Below are positions 13,913 through 26,493 of a stretch of 64,000 nucleotides of DNA, piece after piece. The notes under the pieces were generated by a model. The model saw only the letters and a program-made list of their open reading frames with translations. It did no database searches and was not told where the DNA came from. The stretch is from Lamellibrachia satsuma. Taxonomy: Eukaryota > Annelida > Polychaeta > Sabellida > Siboglinidae. The stretch is taken from contig BSQZ01000036.1 of the NCBI GenBank assembly GCA_033239005.1, positions 6,177,501 to 6,241,500 on the forward strand. Reading direction: 5' to 3'. How positions within the stretch are numbered: the stretch's first letter is position 1; each line of letters starts with the position of its first letter. The translations under genes were made by a program, and so were the position numbers.

Positions 13913-14249
13913 CCCACATATCTCGCTTTGATGTGTCAATTGTCAGTCGTTGACACGCGGTTTAAACCACGCACACCACATGACAACTTTAGTGTTATTG
14001 TTACCGAGAAACGGACAACGACCTCACTTGACCCAACCACGACGACAAGATGATGACACACATGAAAACGCTGAACGAATAAAGTGCGCGGTTCACGCGA
14101 GGACACGCAGAGTGGGTGACGTCGCTAGTCAAGGACAAAATGTATCCACGTTGACTGGTCAAAAACCGGGTCAAAGTCGGCCACACCGACATGTGTGCCA
14201 GAGCTGTGTCAATGCTGCGGGAACAACAGCTACACACCAACTGACAACA

Positions 14250-14604
14250 CTGTATATAATATAATATAATATAATATAATATAATATAATATAATATAAT
14301 ATAATATAATATAATATAATATAATATAATATAATATAATATAATATAATATAATATAATATAATATAATATAATATAATATAATATAATATAATATAAT
14401 ATAATATAATATAATATAATATAATATTGTTATATCATATCATATCATATCATATCATATCATATCATATCATATCATATCATATCATATCATATCATAT
14501 CATATCATATCATATGATCTGATCTGATCTGATATGATATGATATGATATGATATGATATGATATGATATGATATGATATGATATGATATGATATGACAA
14601 TATT
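14250..14604. repeat. Compound pentanucleotide array forming a large palindrome
   Basis: TATAA pentamers (to about 14425) are followed by CATAT pentamers (14434-14514), three GATCT pentamers (about 14515-14530), then GATAT pentamers (14531-14596). The CATAT and GATAT tracts are reverse complements of each other, and the flanking 'aatattgtta' / 'gacaatatt' continue the symmetry. The block 14424-14604 is therefore one inverted repeat with arms of about 75-90 bp and a centre of GATCT units. Confidence 0.95.
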
Positions 14605-14992
14605 TAGGGGTGTGGGGCATTGGGTCATGCCCCCTGCCATGCTCCCTTCGTGTGAATGTGTTTGATTTGTTTCGGTATTTTTCCGTTGCGCCGCCATACG
14701 GCAGCATGGTATACTACTGGGTGACTACGCCTGGACGCCCTTAGCGAGATCGCGGCATAGAGATCGCGCACACTTGGACTCGATCGTGAAACTAGTGCAG
14801 ACGGCAACTGATAACGATATCGACATAAAACAGATAGACACGTCCAGGGCAGTTCATATAAGGAAACGTACAGGGCAGTTCATATAAGGAAACGTACGTT
14901 TAGAACGGGTCTTGGAGGAACGATATGACTGAACAAGTGAAATTGGAACACGTTTTAATGCTGGTGATATAAGGCGCAATATAAGTTTTTGT

Positions 14993-14994
<2 letters not shown>

Positions 14995-15060
<66 letters not shown>
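14995..15060. repeat. ATC trinucleotide microsatellite, about 22 copies
   Basis: A pure CAT/ATC run. The poly-Met and poly-Asp frames on the minus strand are products of the repeat. Confidence 0.97.
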
Positions 15061-15249
15061 ACTGATCGATGTTTAAAAAAACCGCGACGTTAGTACTATA
15101 TTTAGAAGTTGTAATTCGTCCACTAGTCATTGTTGCCAATCTGAAAAACAGCCTAATATCAAATAACACTGTCACCATTGTTTTATGCGGCACACTGAAT
15201 GCATTTATGTTTCTTGTTAGAAGCGTGTTTTTCAATTCTATAAGGTATC

Positions 15250-15440
15250 GAGATACTCTAAGGTCTAGCCCTAGGAGATACTCCAAGGTCTAGCCCTAGG
15301 AGATACTCCAAGGTCTAGCCCTAGGAGATACTCCAATGTCTAGCCCTAGGAGATACTCCAAGGTCTAGCCCTAGGAGATACTCTAAGGTCTAGCCCTAGG
15401 AGATACTCTAAGGTCTAGCCCTAGGAGATACTCTAAGGTT
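15250..15440. repeat. 25-bp minisatellite, about eight copies
   Basis: Unit CTCCAAGGTCTAGCCCTAGG plus AGATA, with CTCT/CTCC variation at its first bases. The unit contains the palindromes CCTAGG and CTAG. Confidence 0.95.
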
Positions 15441-15689
15441 TAGGAGACACGCCATCCGTTATTGTCCATAACATATTACTGTAATTTGTATTCATGTGTG
15501 ATATTACTCATATTTATGCTGGATTAGCATACATTATAAATCTAGTCACCTTTTAAATAATCAATAATCACGCACCGAGAGAAAACTATTTCATTTGTTT
15601 CCCAGTCTACTTGTTAAGACCGGCCATTTTCAAGTATGAGGACCTTTTCTGATGTATATCAGATCTCAGATTTATTGTGGTAGAACATC

Positions 15690-15985
15690 GGATATTCGCC
15701 CGGAGGTATAGTGACAAACCCTCGTTAAACGGAACGCCTGGATACGGATACGACACGAACATATTCACCCGAAGGCATGGTGACGAAACTCGCGTTAAAC
15801 GGAACGCCTAGATACGGATACGACACGAACATATTAACCCGAAGGCTTGGTGACGAAACCCGCGTTAAATGGAACGCCTGGATACGGACACGACACGAAC
15901 ATATTAACCCGAAGGCTTGGTGACGAAACCCGCGTTAAATGGAACGCCTGGATACGGACACGACACGAACATATTGGTCCACTAA
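15690..15985. repeat. 70-bp tandem repeat, about four copies
   Basis: Units share 'cccgaaggcttggtgacgaa' and 'ggaacgcctggatacgga'. The last two copies are nearly identical and the first is the most diverged, which suggests recent growth at the right edge. Confidence 0.93.
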
Positions 15986-17124
15986 GTGCACTGGTCTACA
16001 GCGGTGCTAATTGCTCCACGCATCGTTCACTTGTTTCCCGCAGTCACGTTGCTAATCAGTGCGCCATGTTTAATTAGACCAGCTTCATTGTGATCAGGTG
16101 TCTGCCAATGAAGCAGTCTTCCGCTAATTGGCTGTTTACAGGTGTGCTGAACTAAGTCTGCCCAGACACGTGTATAATGGCTGCCCGTTTATACATCGAC
16201 TGACCGAAAACAGTTTCATCTGCCTCGTTGCTGGGCTTATTTCGTGTATGTAATATTCTATAGCTGATCTGTACTGGAAGAAGAACCCGTTCGTTCGAAG
16301 ACGAAGTGATGCAGATAGAGGCGTGAAACGTAACGAGTTATTTTGGGCGGCCAGTTGGCTGATGACATCCGAGTGAATTATGTTTACGCCAGACGACGGC
16401 TAGTATTAGAGACATTCCGCGGTGTTAAATATGATGCAACGCAACAGCTGAATGACACTTCAGGGTAGTGAGACGACACGAACATCGCTGCCTCAACTGG
16501 TCTAGTCGTAGTTACGAGGAACATAACTTGCCCAGACAGGGAAGCAAAGGTCGAGGTCCCCTGGTTGACCCCTGCTCCCACTCATGGACTATCTGTGTTG
16601 GACTCTCGATTAGCAGTTATCGCTGTTCGTAAATCCACTGGGAGGTTACGCAACCGGGGTCTTAAATTCTTAAACCGTGCACTTGGCTTCGTCGCATTAG
16701 GCAACCAAGGCGCCCTAACGCAACGATGGCCGCTCAATCTTCACATGAATCGACCGCGATGTAAATGCAGAAAGCTATTTTTATACTAAGTTTTATTTGT
16801 TGTTGGTTTATTCTACGGCTAAACCAACAAAAATAGGGGTCACAATAGCAAGTTGCACAGGCTATACTGCCGAAAGGATACCAAGCTGCACAGTTTTACC
16901 CATCGCACAGTAGCCCTAACGGCTATGTATATTATGTGCAACAGTTTACCAGAGGCAGAGGATATGTTCAAGTTTCAATTAAATGGCACCTGCCTGAACT
17001 CTACACAATTCGCATTACAAACCGATAAAGTTTACAAATATTGTTTTAAAAAAGGGTACAAACGAAATAGAAAAGCTTACCCCCTAACCCGCTATTCAAT
17101 TGCCCCAACCTCGCAGAATCTTAC
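15986..17124. other. No further exon identified
   Basis: This would be intron 1 of the minus-strand gene starting at 17305. I found no second coding exon with both splice sites and a recognisable product. A frame on the minus strand at 16581-16384 is open but carries no known motif. Confidence 0.35.
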
Positions 17125-17305
17125 CTCCGAAAGCCGTGCGCGCGATGACGAAGACGGTGTGCGTGGCAGCAGCGATCGCGAAGAGCACGAGCGAATAGAG
17201 GATGCACACGCCGAGGATAAACAGTCCCCGGACGTCGTTCTCGACACCCGGCTTCTCCAAGGCCGCAGTCTTTCTGTTGGCGACAACCACGGGCACCATG
17301 ATCAT
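17125..17305 (-). CDS. First coding exon of an unidentified membrane protein
   Basis: An ATG at 17305 opens 60 codons that run into a strong splice donor (GGAG|gtaaga, intron starting at 17124), phase 1. The peptide has a basic N-terminal segment of about 28 residues (ALEKPGVENDVRG near its end) followed by one strongly hydrophobic segment, GLFILGVCILYSLVLFAIAA, continuing to about residue 54, then basic RTAFGG. The segment is GC-rich and CpG-rich compared with neighbouring DNA and sits in a region like a CpG-rich promoter, as expected for a first exon. I do not recognise the family and no later exon was identified, so the function is unknown. The alternative is a chance open frame; clean coding composition and the donor argue against that. 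Confidence 0.5.
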
Positions 17306-17760
17306 GTCTGGCAGCGTTCACAGCGACGGTCGATGTCTGGACCTTTCGTCGGTGTTTTAACGTTCGTTTGCTCGTCGAGTAACGTGTTCGTTGTGCGGTG
17401 TTCGTTACCCATTCGCTTGCAATAGCCACCTGTATGTCTGATGTCCGTCACACCGGTTTGTTTGCGAAGATTCGCCAGCTTCCCTTTTACGCGTTCGGCT
17501 ACAAACTGCGCTACACAACAACTGGTGTATTTACTTGTTAGACGAGTGTATTAATTATGCGAAAGTGCAAAGGTCGTCGGTTCAGCCAATCGGATGGCCG
17601 AGCACGTCTGGATAACCTTGGCGGCACGCGCTCAACAGGCGTCACCTGCCAATCAGAAGTGACCAGGAGTAGTGACTGTGGTGGACGTTGGTCCACAAAA
17701 CAAAATACGTCACGTAAGCGTTGTTTATTTTGCGAGTTTAGTACATGATAAATGACATAA
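17306..17760 (-). promoter_or_regulatory. CpG-richer region upstream of the 17305 exon
   Basis: This stretch has visibly more CpG and GC than the AT-rich DNA on either side and lies directly upstream of the candidate start codon. It is a plausible 5' UTR and promoter for that gene. No TATA box or other motif is convincing. Confidence 0.3.
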
Positions 17761-18182
17761 ACATATACATTAAGTACGGTAAGGTTACCGTAAATACAAA
17801 TCCCAAATCCTGTAGACCTTACTTTGTCATCTCCGTACGGTACAGATGGTCTAGATCAGCCATAGATATCGTCAAAAGGGCCGATGTAATTTGTTAGAAT
17901 TGATTTTATATGGTACTCTTGTTGTAAACTATTTACAAAACCAGAATACAAAATAAGGAGTCTGTGATATGCACACGCGTTTTACAATCACCGCAGTTCG
18001 CAACCAGTGTCACGTGTTTATCTCGTAGATAATATTTAAAAGTCGACATAAATCGAATGACCACACAAACAGACGAGTACAGCGGGCAAACAGAACGGAC
18101 AAGTGGATGTAGATGAACACGGACCTTATCTAAGCGCAGAAATTTCCATCTTGCAAACAATTTCAAACAGTTTGGACTGATA

Positions 18183-18385
18183 GGCGTATTCTGACTAAAG
18201 TTATTATGAGAAAACATACATGCATGTTTTCTCATATTAAACATTCTGAATAAAGTTATTGTCAAGAAATAACTACAGATATGACACTTGTGTATGTTTT
18301 CTCATATTAAACATTCTGACAAAAGTTATTGTCAATAAATAACTACTGATATTGACACTTGCGTATGTTTTCTCATATTCAACAT
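18183..18385. repeat. About 72-bp tandem repeat with a hairpin
   Basis: Two to three copies of a unit with 'gttttctcatattaaaca' and 'aaagttattgtcaa'. In the first unit, 18205-18217 (TATGAGAAAACAT) and 18224-18236 are perfect 13-bp inverted arms around a 6-nt loop. Confidence 0.85.
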
Positions 18386-19853
18386 AATTGACATTGCGGT
18401 GATAATGGAAGTTTAGCTGATGTATCCTTTTGTTGGTTACAGGTTTGAAGCTTGTGATTTGTTTGGCTGCTACAGTCTACATCCGTAGGTCTAATAACAC
18501 TCATATATAATTACATCTGCATCGTTCTATTCATGAGGTCTGCATACCATCCAGACCTTTATTTAGCATTCTAAGGTGTTGTATGTGTAGATTATATACG
18601 GTATTCCGCATAAGCGCAAAGGTTCTTTCACATAATCCAGTGGCATTTTGATATAATTGTTATTTCTTATGTGTATCATTGTTTGATTCGCTATAACGCG
18701 TCGATCGCCAAATATGTCACTAACTTAAAATTATAATAGGTGTCGCCGGTTTTCATTTTTCGTTTGTTCTGTCTTAATAAAATTATTGTTGTTATTGTTT
18801 AACAGTACAGCCGATCTATTTTTCAATAAAACACAGACGATTTTTCTAAACACGGATTTCTGTTAAATGTTTACACAAATGTCCGAAATCAAAACACATA
18901 GTCTATCATTTTACAATCATAAAAAAGCCAAAGTGTCGTACAGTTATTTTAAACCATGAAACATTAGCGTCTATTTTAACTAACCATATAACTGTTTCAT
19001 CAAAATAATGTACATTAATTTTGCTAGTCCATCATGGAGTAGACATTAATTGCGTCATTAAGGGTCTCTCCGGCAACAAACACGTACGCGTTCTGGAGAG
19101 AGCAGCTAACGGCGTACGGGCATTGGGGGGGGGGGGGGCGTGGGGCGTGGGAGGCGCACGAGTGATTCAAGACCATTAAAAGCAGGCCGCCTACTAGTCG
19201 TGTCATGAACCCGGGTATTATTAGATCCCGGTTCACGCGAGGTTAAGTTGACATACGCCGAAGACGCAGTATCCAACAGATCGGCGAGGAGCGCGGAATA
19301 CAGTCGTGTTGATAGTCAGGCACCTTGACCCAGCAAAACTATGATAACCCGGGCCAGTAACTACAGGTCATTCACACAGTATCTCAAGCACTGTAAACAT
19401 ACACGGAGCGAACTTACTAGAAGACCGACTTTGGCAATAGCATGCTCACAGTTTAATGCTAGTTACTAAAACATCTCAAGAAAAGCATTACCATATTACA
19501 GCGCAACACTGCAACCTTACTTAGATATTTGCGGGATATTCTAGAAAGATGTGTTAGTAGGATGCTCCAACGAGAGTTCGTGCACTTTAGTCAGAGGCAT
19601 CGGTCAAGCTGGCCTCGAATAGGGAGGGACGAGTAGATACGGCGGTCGTGCATTGGTTAATCAGAAGTATAACATAATATATAAGTAACATAATATGTAA
19701 GGAGAATATAGTAACTATAAATCAATTAGGTTTATCAATAAAGGACGCAAATAAAACAAAACTTTAAAATATCAGACGTGCATCCCGACATTCACATTTA
19801 ATCAGTTGCCGTACATAAAGTGCTCACAGAAAGCAAAGTGAATTAAGCATGCA

Positions 19854-19855
<2 letters not shown>
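18386..19855. other. No gene seen
   Basis: Unique AT-rich sequence. A run of 14 G lies at about 19125-19138. No supported coding exon. Confidence 0.4.

Positions 19856-19932
<77 letters not shown>
19856..19932. repeat. TA dinucleotide microsatellite
   Basis: A long pure AT run preceded by 'gcatgcatgcat'. Confidence 0.97.
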
Positions 19933-19936
<4 letters not shown>

Positions 19937-20336
19937 TAGTAAAGATGGCACAAGCTTCAAAAATATGATTGTCTACAAAACAAAAATACACTTATAGAAA
20001 ATTTAAATAAGGCTCCATATTCTTGAAAAAAAGCAACGTAACACTCATGATAAATAAACAACATTTGCCCTAAAATGGCGCCAGCTATCCAATAAAGACA
20101 GCAAACATCTTAACCCAGACCACCTGAATAATAATAATAATACTACGGAATGTAAATCGCAATATATCACAAAACACGTATAAATAACAAAAAACACGAA
20201 AAAGCAGAGCATCGCAAGAAGCCGACATATTGTTAAAAAAATTTACCAAAACGCACCAAAATATTTATAAACAAAATACTAATCCTGGTGGGGATTTCCG
20301 ACTTGATCTCTGTTTAAATAACACATTGCACATGCG

Positions 20337-20620
20337 GACTTGGGGTCAAATACATTATATTAATTCAAATTACACATACTAATAGCATCAAAAATATAAA
20401 TTTTAATTAAACTAAGCAACCAGAGACAGGCTCAACTTAAAAAATAACATCTATTTTAGAGCAAAAAATTTGACATATGCAACATTATATTTGATTGATT
20501 ATTTGTAGTGAATAATTAAGTTAAACAGTTACATGACAACTAAAAATACCAATTACACTTTCAGCAATAAAAAATAACAAACAAACAAAACACCAATTAC
20601 AGTGTTGTTGACCCCAAGTC
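20337..20620. mobile_element. Short TIR element (about 284 bp)
   Basis: The left end GACTTGGGGTCAA and right end TTGACCCCAAGTC are exact 13-bp inverted repeats bounding an AT-rich, non-coding interior. Interior text ('tttgattgattatttgtag', 'aacaaaacaccaatta') is shared with 58660-59030, so this is a dispersed family. No clean target duplication was found. Confidence 0.65.
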
Positions 20621-21717
20621 TGTGCACTAGGGTAATATAGTTACATAAGTAGACTCCAATAAAAGCAAGATGTGATTTAATTGGCTGTTGTGATAAAGAG
20701 ACTGTCACACGCTGGCCACAGACGAACTGCTTGTGTTCCACGTAAGCTGTGCCAGTTGCAATGCAGACCAAATAAAAGTTATTGACACATCAACATGACA
20801 ATATGTAATTATTTCTGATCTCCAACAGAACGCAGGTAAGCACTATATAGAGGACATTTACTGTTTGGGTGTCCCATAAATTTGTCATAATAATGTCAAA
20901 ATTAAACATGATCATTAAATCTTGCAAACCTAATACGTTATCATACGGCATGGAAGAAACTGTATACTCGTATGTTTCAAATGTATATTTCAAATAAGTG
21001 TAAACAAATGCAACATTTGTATTGTATTTACGTACCCACATATCTACAACTTTGTTTTTGTTTCCCAATAATGACTAATGTGGAAACTGTGGCAGTAACT
21101 GAGACCAGCTCCTTTAAAATGGCATAAAATAAAGACCATCAAAATAAATACTTGGGTTCTCAATGCATTTAGTCAAATTTGCAGCTAGAATATTAACAAT
21201 GTTAGCTTTACAAGGTTAGACAATAAACATGAATTATGCGTGCATATGCTGATTAGTTAGTTATAGTTCCAGCCAGTGAATAACTTGTACACAGCTGAGG
21301 AACTCGCTGCAGTATACAAATGGCAAGATAAACCTGTACAGCTAGTTAAATATATAGTGACAACACATGATTATCATAGCATAGCGTCTGATTATGTAGG
21401 TAATCAATCTATATCTCTTACACAAAAATACAGCATTTCTGATTGGTTTCTGCAGTGCATATTATATGTCTACATAACTGGTACATGCAGAGAATTTCGA
21501 TATTTAAATTTTTTCTCACAAAAAAGAATCTACATAATTTCAGAGCTTGCGAAACGATTGGTTTCACATGAAATCACATGGACATACTTCTGCTATGAAA
21601 TCACATGGACATACTTCTGCTATGAAATTCTGTGTCACTCACTCCTGGCAAGAAGTCAGCCACTTTCCCGGCTATGTTACTGGACACAACTAAGATGATA
21701 CTGTGGTCATGTGATGG
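20621..21717 (-). other. Probable DAGLA 3' UTR
   Basis: This is the region directly downstream (leftward) of the DAGLA stop codon, AT-rich and without repeats apart from a 24-bp direct duplication near 21574-21625. A variant poly(A) signal ATTAAA on the minus strand lies at 20681-20676. I saw no AATAAA on the minus strand between it and the stop. The open frame on the plus strand at 21276-21698 has no motif and is treated as chance. Confidence 0.4.
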
Positions 21718-22887
21718 TCATCCTGTGTCCGACTGTTCCCCCCCACTACCAGTGACCACTGGCCAACTACATTTAGTTCCATCACAACCCCATGCAACGT
21801 CACCCTCCGAATGTCGTGCCCCACCAGAGCCATTACATGGTGTTACCCCTGTGTTTGCACCCCCATTGTGCAGGGCGTGTATCTTCTTTGCCGCCCTGGG
21901 ACCATCACTGTGAGTCCGTCTAAGTCGCCCCTTGTCTGGGGTGCTTTGCTTTTTCTCCCAACTACACCCCTGGAAAGATTGCATCGCTTTTAATCGCTTT
22001 GTGTTGGAAAGAAAATGTGTTTTGTCAGCACAGCTGCTGTCGGGGCAAACTGATACAGTGCCTCCCTCTGCTGGTCGGGAAAGGAGACCATTGCCAAGTG
22101 GGGCGTTGCATTTAACCGGCGGTGTTTGGTCGTGACCGTTTGTTATCGGCCCAGACGCTATATCAATGTCTGTCCGTGAGGCATCGTTAAATAACATTTC
22201 ATCACCAGGGCAACTGTTTACAGCTGTCCCACAATGCAATGGTGCTGCTGCACCAAGCAAGACCGGGATTCGTATGGGCGTTGGCCATGCTGTTGCATCG
22301 AAGCCACTGGAAGGACTGTCCATGCGGTCGACTCTGGCAGGCGTCGAATGGGCTAGCGGCTCCTGCACAGGGTCACCTGTTGGCTTGGGCGAGTCAGCGA
22401 CTGGACTGAGCAGCTTCACCAAACAATCGTCTCCACTGCCATGGCGAAGTGGGGACTGTTCAATGGTCTCTAACTTAGCAAATTCGACCTTGACTCTGGC
22501 ACCGTGTTGTGAACACTGCCGCTGCAGACTGACCATAGACCCAAAGCTGGATGTCTCGGACAAGGTCTCGGGGGTGGCAAGAGGAGCGTGTCCTACCCAA
22601 TCATCGCTCAGTAAGTCAAGCGTAAACGGTGGACGTTGTGATGACATGGATGGCAATGTGCTGGCGTGTACTGAGGCTGCGTGCAGTGGTATAACACTAT
22701 CCTCGTTGGAGCTGTTCGTATCGGACGTGAACACACACAGCGATTGGTTGTAGTCGCCATTAGTGCTCTCGGCCACCTGGTGGCGCAGATCAAGTTCATC
22801 CTCCTCAAGGAGAGATGACAGCTGGGCTTGTCGTTCACACTCTGGCAGACGTCGCACTGGCTTTGTAGGACTCATATTGGTGAGCAC
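21718..22887 (-). CDS. DAGLA: DAGLA exon 16: C-terminal regulatory tail and stop
   Basis: Acceptor atgttttctag|GTGCTC, TGA at 21720-21718. The 389-residue tail is Ser/Thr/Pro-rich and mostly unstructured by composition. [18 protein letters not shown] lies at tail residues 101-118 and matches the APLATMESLSDTES element of vertebrate DAGLA, which identifies the alpha form. I see no exact PPxxF Homer-binding motif. Elsewhere the tail is poorly conserved. The opposite strand is also open over 22166-22753, a shadow of this exon. Confidence 0.94.
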   Translation of the reverse strand: MLTNMSPTKPVRRLPECERQAQLSSLLEEDELDLRHQVAESTNGDYNQSLCVFTSDTNSSNEDSVIPLHAASVHASTLPSMSSQRPPFTLDLLSDDWVGHAPLATPETLSETSSFGSMVSLQRQCSQHGARVKVEFAKLETIEQSPLRHGSGDDCLVKLLSPVADSPKPTGDPVQEPLAHSTPARVDRMDSPSSGFDATAWPTPIRIPVLLGAAAPLHCGTAVNSCPGDEMLFNDASRTDIDIASGPITNGHDQTPPVKCNAPLGNGLLSRPAEGGTVSVCPDSSCADKTHFLSNTKRLKAMQSFQGCSWEKKQSTPDKGRLRRTHSDGPRAAKKIHALHNGGANTGVTPCNGSGGARHSEGDVAWGCDGTKCSWPVVTGSGGEQSDTG

Positions 22888-25800
22888 CTAGAAAACATAT
22901 ACACATACTCAATTTCAAGGTTTGTGCAGCAAGATTTTAATAGTTAAAGTATATAATCAGATTTGTCAATATGTGCAAAGCACATAATAATATATTGAAA
23001 GGCATCTATCAGTTTCATGAATGCCTGGCCTGTGGCATGCACAATTCCATATCATACATCAGAACATACCAGTCTCCACATGGTACATATCACGCACGCA
23101 CGCTCACACAAACACTACCTTCTCCATGGCCTTGAGGATATTCGGTGCGAGGTGGTCCGTCAACATGGTCGGGGAGATGAGGACCTCGTCAAAATCTGTG
23201 TTGCAGGTGTAGATGGCTTGGTAGATGGGTTTCTCCTTGTGACAGCGCCCCCTGGTCATACAACACAACATGATTGCCACCAGTCCCATATCAATGCAGA
23301 CTAGGAGTGAATGGGTGAATGAATCTTTGTCACTAGGTGGAGCTGCTGGTGGACTTTGCTATACTGGTGCAGCTGTCTCTGAGATAGCGTATGACAGCTG
23401 TCCAGCAACACTTGTACTAGTGGCTCCCACTGCTGGACTCATTGGACAGCCATATGGTAGCTGTCCCTGAACACTTGTACTAGAGGCTCCCTCTGCTGGA
23501 CTCATTGGACAGCCATCTGAGAGCTGTCCATCAACACTTGTACTAATGGCTCCCCCTGCTGGACTCACTGGACAGCCATTATTGCAAGAAAAGCTGCACC
23601 TCACAGCTTTGGGCTAAAGATCACAAAGTAGATAAAATGACACCTAATCCATCATCAACATAACATGCAATAGAACTGAAAAATGGCCACCCAAGTGACT
23701 GAAATAAAGTGGTCTGATTAAAAGGGTGGCCGAATTACAGTGAGGAAAACAGACTGCGATATAGTGGCTGTTTCCAAGGGGTGGCTGCTTTGAGAGGTTC
23801 TACTGTTTGTATCGTATTCTGAACAATAATTGAATGCTTGTGATATGGTCAGCAAAGCACAAAACTAAGTTAATAACATTCCTTGCAACATATTTCTGGT
23901 AAACACTATCAAACATATTTGAATACAAATACTTAGGGCTTAATTTTGCTATTCACAAATTAGATTATTTTTTTTTAATATTTGAATATGAATACATCCA
24001 ATATTGGAATTACATTTTACCAAATACACATTGAATTTTGTGGATCAGTCCAGAGAACGCAGTCGTCTAATTTGATTTAGCCATCTTTTGAGGACAGTTA
24101 CATAGGAACGGGGCAAGGAAACTCTTGAACAAATCCTTTCACTCAGGGCATCTTGGCAGAAACAACATAATTATCTATGGCTTGGGCCAGTGTCCTGGTA
24201 CTACAGTTGTTTCTTCCCAGTGTGTCATCATTTTAGTTTTATGACTTGGTAAATGATAATGTTATATGAAATTAGAACACTGTGGCCTTATTACATCCAG
24301 TGTGGAGAAATGTACAAAGAGACTAATTCTACAACCAGCGACTGAGTGGGGGTGCACATCACACAATATTAGTATCAGATATCCTGTCTGTCTGGACAAA
24401 AAAATGAATATTTTTGACCCTGCATGAGAATGGAATTTCAATTGGATGTAAAATCAAAGCTGTTTCAGTTAACTAATTAGTTTTTTGTATGTTACACAGA
24501 AATTAATACACTTTCAGAAAATACTTAAATCTCAATTTGTGGTTTTTCCGACTGGACTTTCTCATGCAGTGTTTGATTAGTAGTATTTGCATTGCGATAT
24601 AAATATTCAGTGGACCAAGTGTGCCGACCAACCTGACATTCTTTGGGTGGCTCCGGACTACGTGGATGATCTTGCCAGGAGGGAAGAGGGGCGTGTGGGT
24701 GGTCAGTCCCACCCTCGAGTCCATGGGGTGGATAAATCGTCTGTTAGAGCGGAGTGGCTCGCATGTCTGAAGGGATGCTTCCTCATCATTGTCCTCTGAC
24801 TCTTTACAGCAGCCCACTAATGTGCCTGTTGAATTGAAATTGATTTTATTTGGCATAAAAAATAAGAATACAAAATACAGGTTTGCAACAATTAATTCCA
24901 TCATGTAACGTAATAATGCATAGTGTACTATTAAACAGTGCGCATGAATATATTGCAGAATGATAGAATCATGTAGTTACACAATATATCATGCAATATT
25001 TTGCAGCGAACAAACCTATGATTTGCCACTTGGGGGTGCTGCTCTTCTTGATCAGATTGAGCACATCTTGCCGTAGACTCTCCATCTGATAGAGTCCCAT
25101 CCTGCGAGAGAGTTAAAGGTAGATGAGAGAAAGTGCCACCTCACATCAAGCATATTTACATTGACATTTCAAGTTAAAAATAATTGATTCCATAATATAC
25201 TCTCACATTTGAGGCAACAATATTTTGAAGGGTAGGAAAATTCGCCTTCCTTGAACACAGTCATTCCACCCTAACCTGCACATTCAACTCAACATTTCAA
25301 ATCTCAGTACCTGTATTGAATCATTAATTTTCTTTTTGGAAAGAAAAACATCCGAATATTACAAAGTTTGATTCAATCAGAGATTTCAGTACAAATGTCA
25401 TACGAGTCACGCTGGAATAGCTGATCAGGAAAAAAGTAAATCCAATGCTGTTATTGCACAGTTTGTTAAACGAAAGGAAACAGTGCTTTATATTTCACCT
25501 AAAATTTCTTCAATGGCATCAACCAACTGAAAACAAACTATTTTCCAGATAAAACATTTGGTCTTACCTAGGGACTACATCTTTGCCTACGACCACAGAC
25601 GTGATGAATGACTTGGTCTCCTCCACACAAGTGGCACTGACAACAGAAAACACGAATGATTGGTCTCCTCCACACAAGAGGCACTGACAACAGATAGACT
25701 GACAGCCTTCACAAAAGTTGTCAAGCTTTTCTTTTTTTTTCTTGCGCACCAACTCTGTGGAACTCACTCCTTGTTGACGTTGAGTCAGCAGGAACTATAA

Positions 25801-26442
25801 TACAACATTTTGTCGTCACCTGCCTAACCGTTTTGTTTTGGCGCACTGTTGAGCTTGGGTTTCCTGAGGATTTTAGTGCAATAGAAGTGATATCACTGCA
25901 TTGTAAATAACAGGCCTTGTACGACAGGGTAGAAAAGCCACCTACCTGAGAAGTCCACCCGGGGGAGAGTAAGCATAGCAGTGGAGGTTGGGGTAGTGTT
26001 CCCGCAGTAGTATGGCTAGGATGGCAGCTGTGCCAGCACCCAGGGAGTGACCAACAACTACTAGGCCGTAATCACTTGAGTCCTGTGTCTAAAACATCGA
26101 CAGAAATCACATTTAGAAACATACTGTTACTACGCCCATATCAGCAGTTCATAGCAAAAACTTCACAGTGCTTTACAAAGTAATTTCAGGAAAAATTGCA
26201 ATGCCTAGTTTACCAGAACATTCTGAATATGTAAACTTTTACCAGCCTGTCCAGTAGCCAGTACTATATGTGTGATGTTCAGATCTAGGATGTTTGGAGA
26301 GTGTTTAAAACATACAGTAAGTTTCAAGTACTTGTGTAGAAATTCTTGTTTTCAGGTACTTTTAAGGCAAACGTTTTCATTTGTATAAGTATAATGTGTC
26401 CGACTAATTTTTCAGACATTTTACTACAATCCAGCTGGTGTA

Positions 26443-26493
<51 letters not shown>

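Noticed and set aside
14854..15286. Poly-Met and poly-Asp proteins
   Set aside because: Direct translation of an ATC microsatellite.
21276..21698. 140-residue plus-strand frame
   Set aside because: Lies antisense to the DAGLA 3' UTR, AT-rich, contains a small internal duplication, no motif.
22166..22753. 195-residue plus-strand frame
   Set aside because: Antisense shadow of the conserved DAGLA terminal exon.
23359..23604. Minus-strand periodic frame (21-residue unit) as an extra DAGLA exon
   Set aside because: Exons 14 and 15 already join in phase at a conserved position, and the frame is explained by a 63-bp repeat in the intron.
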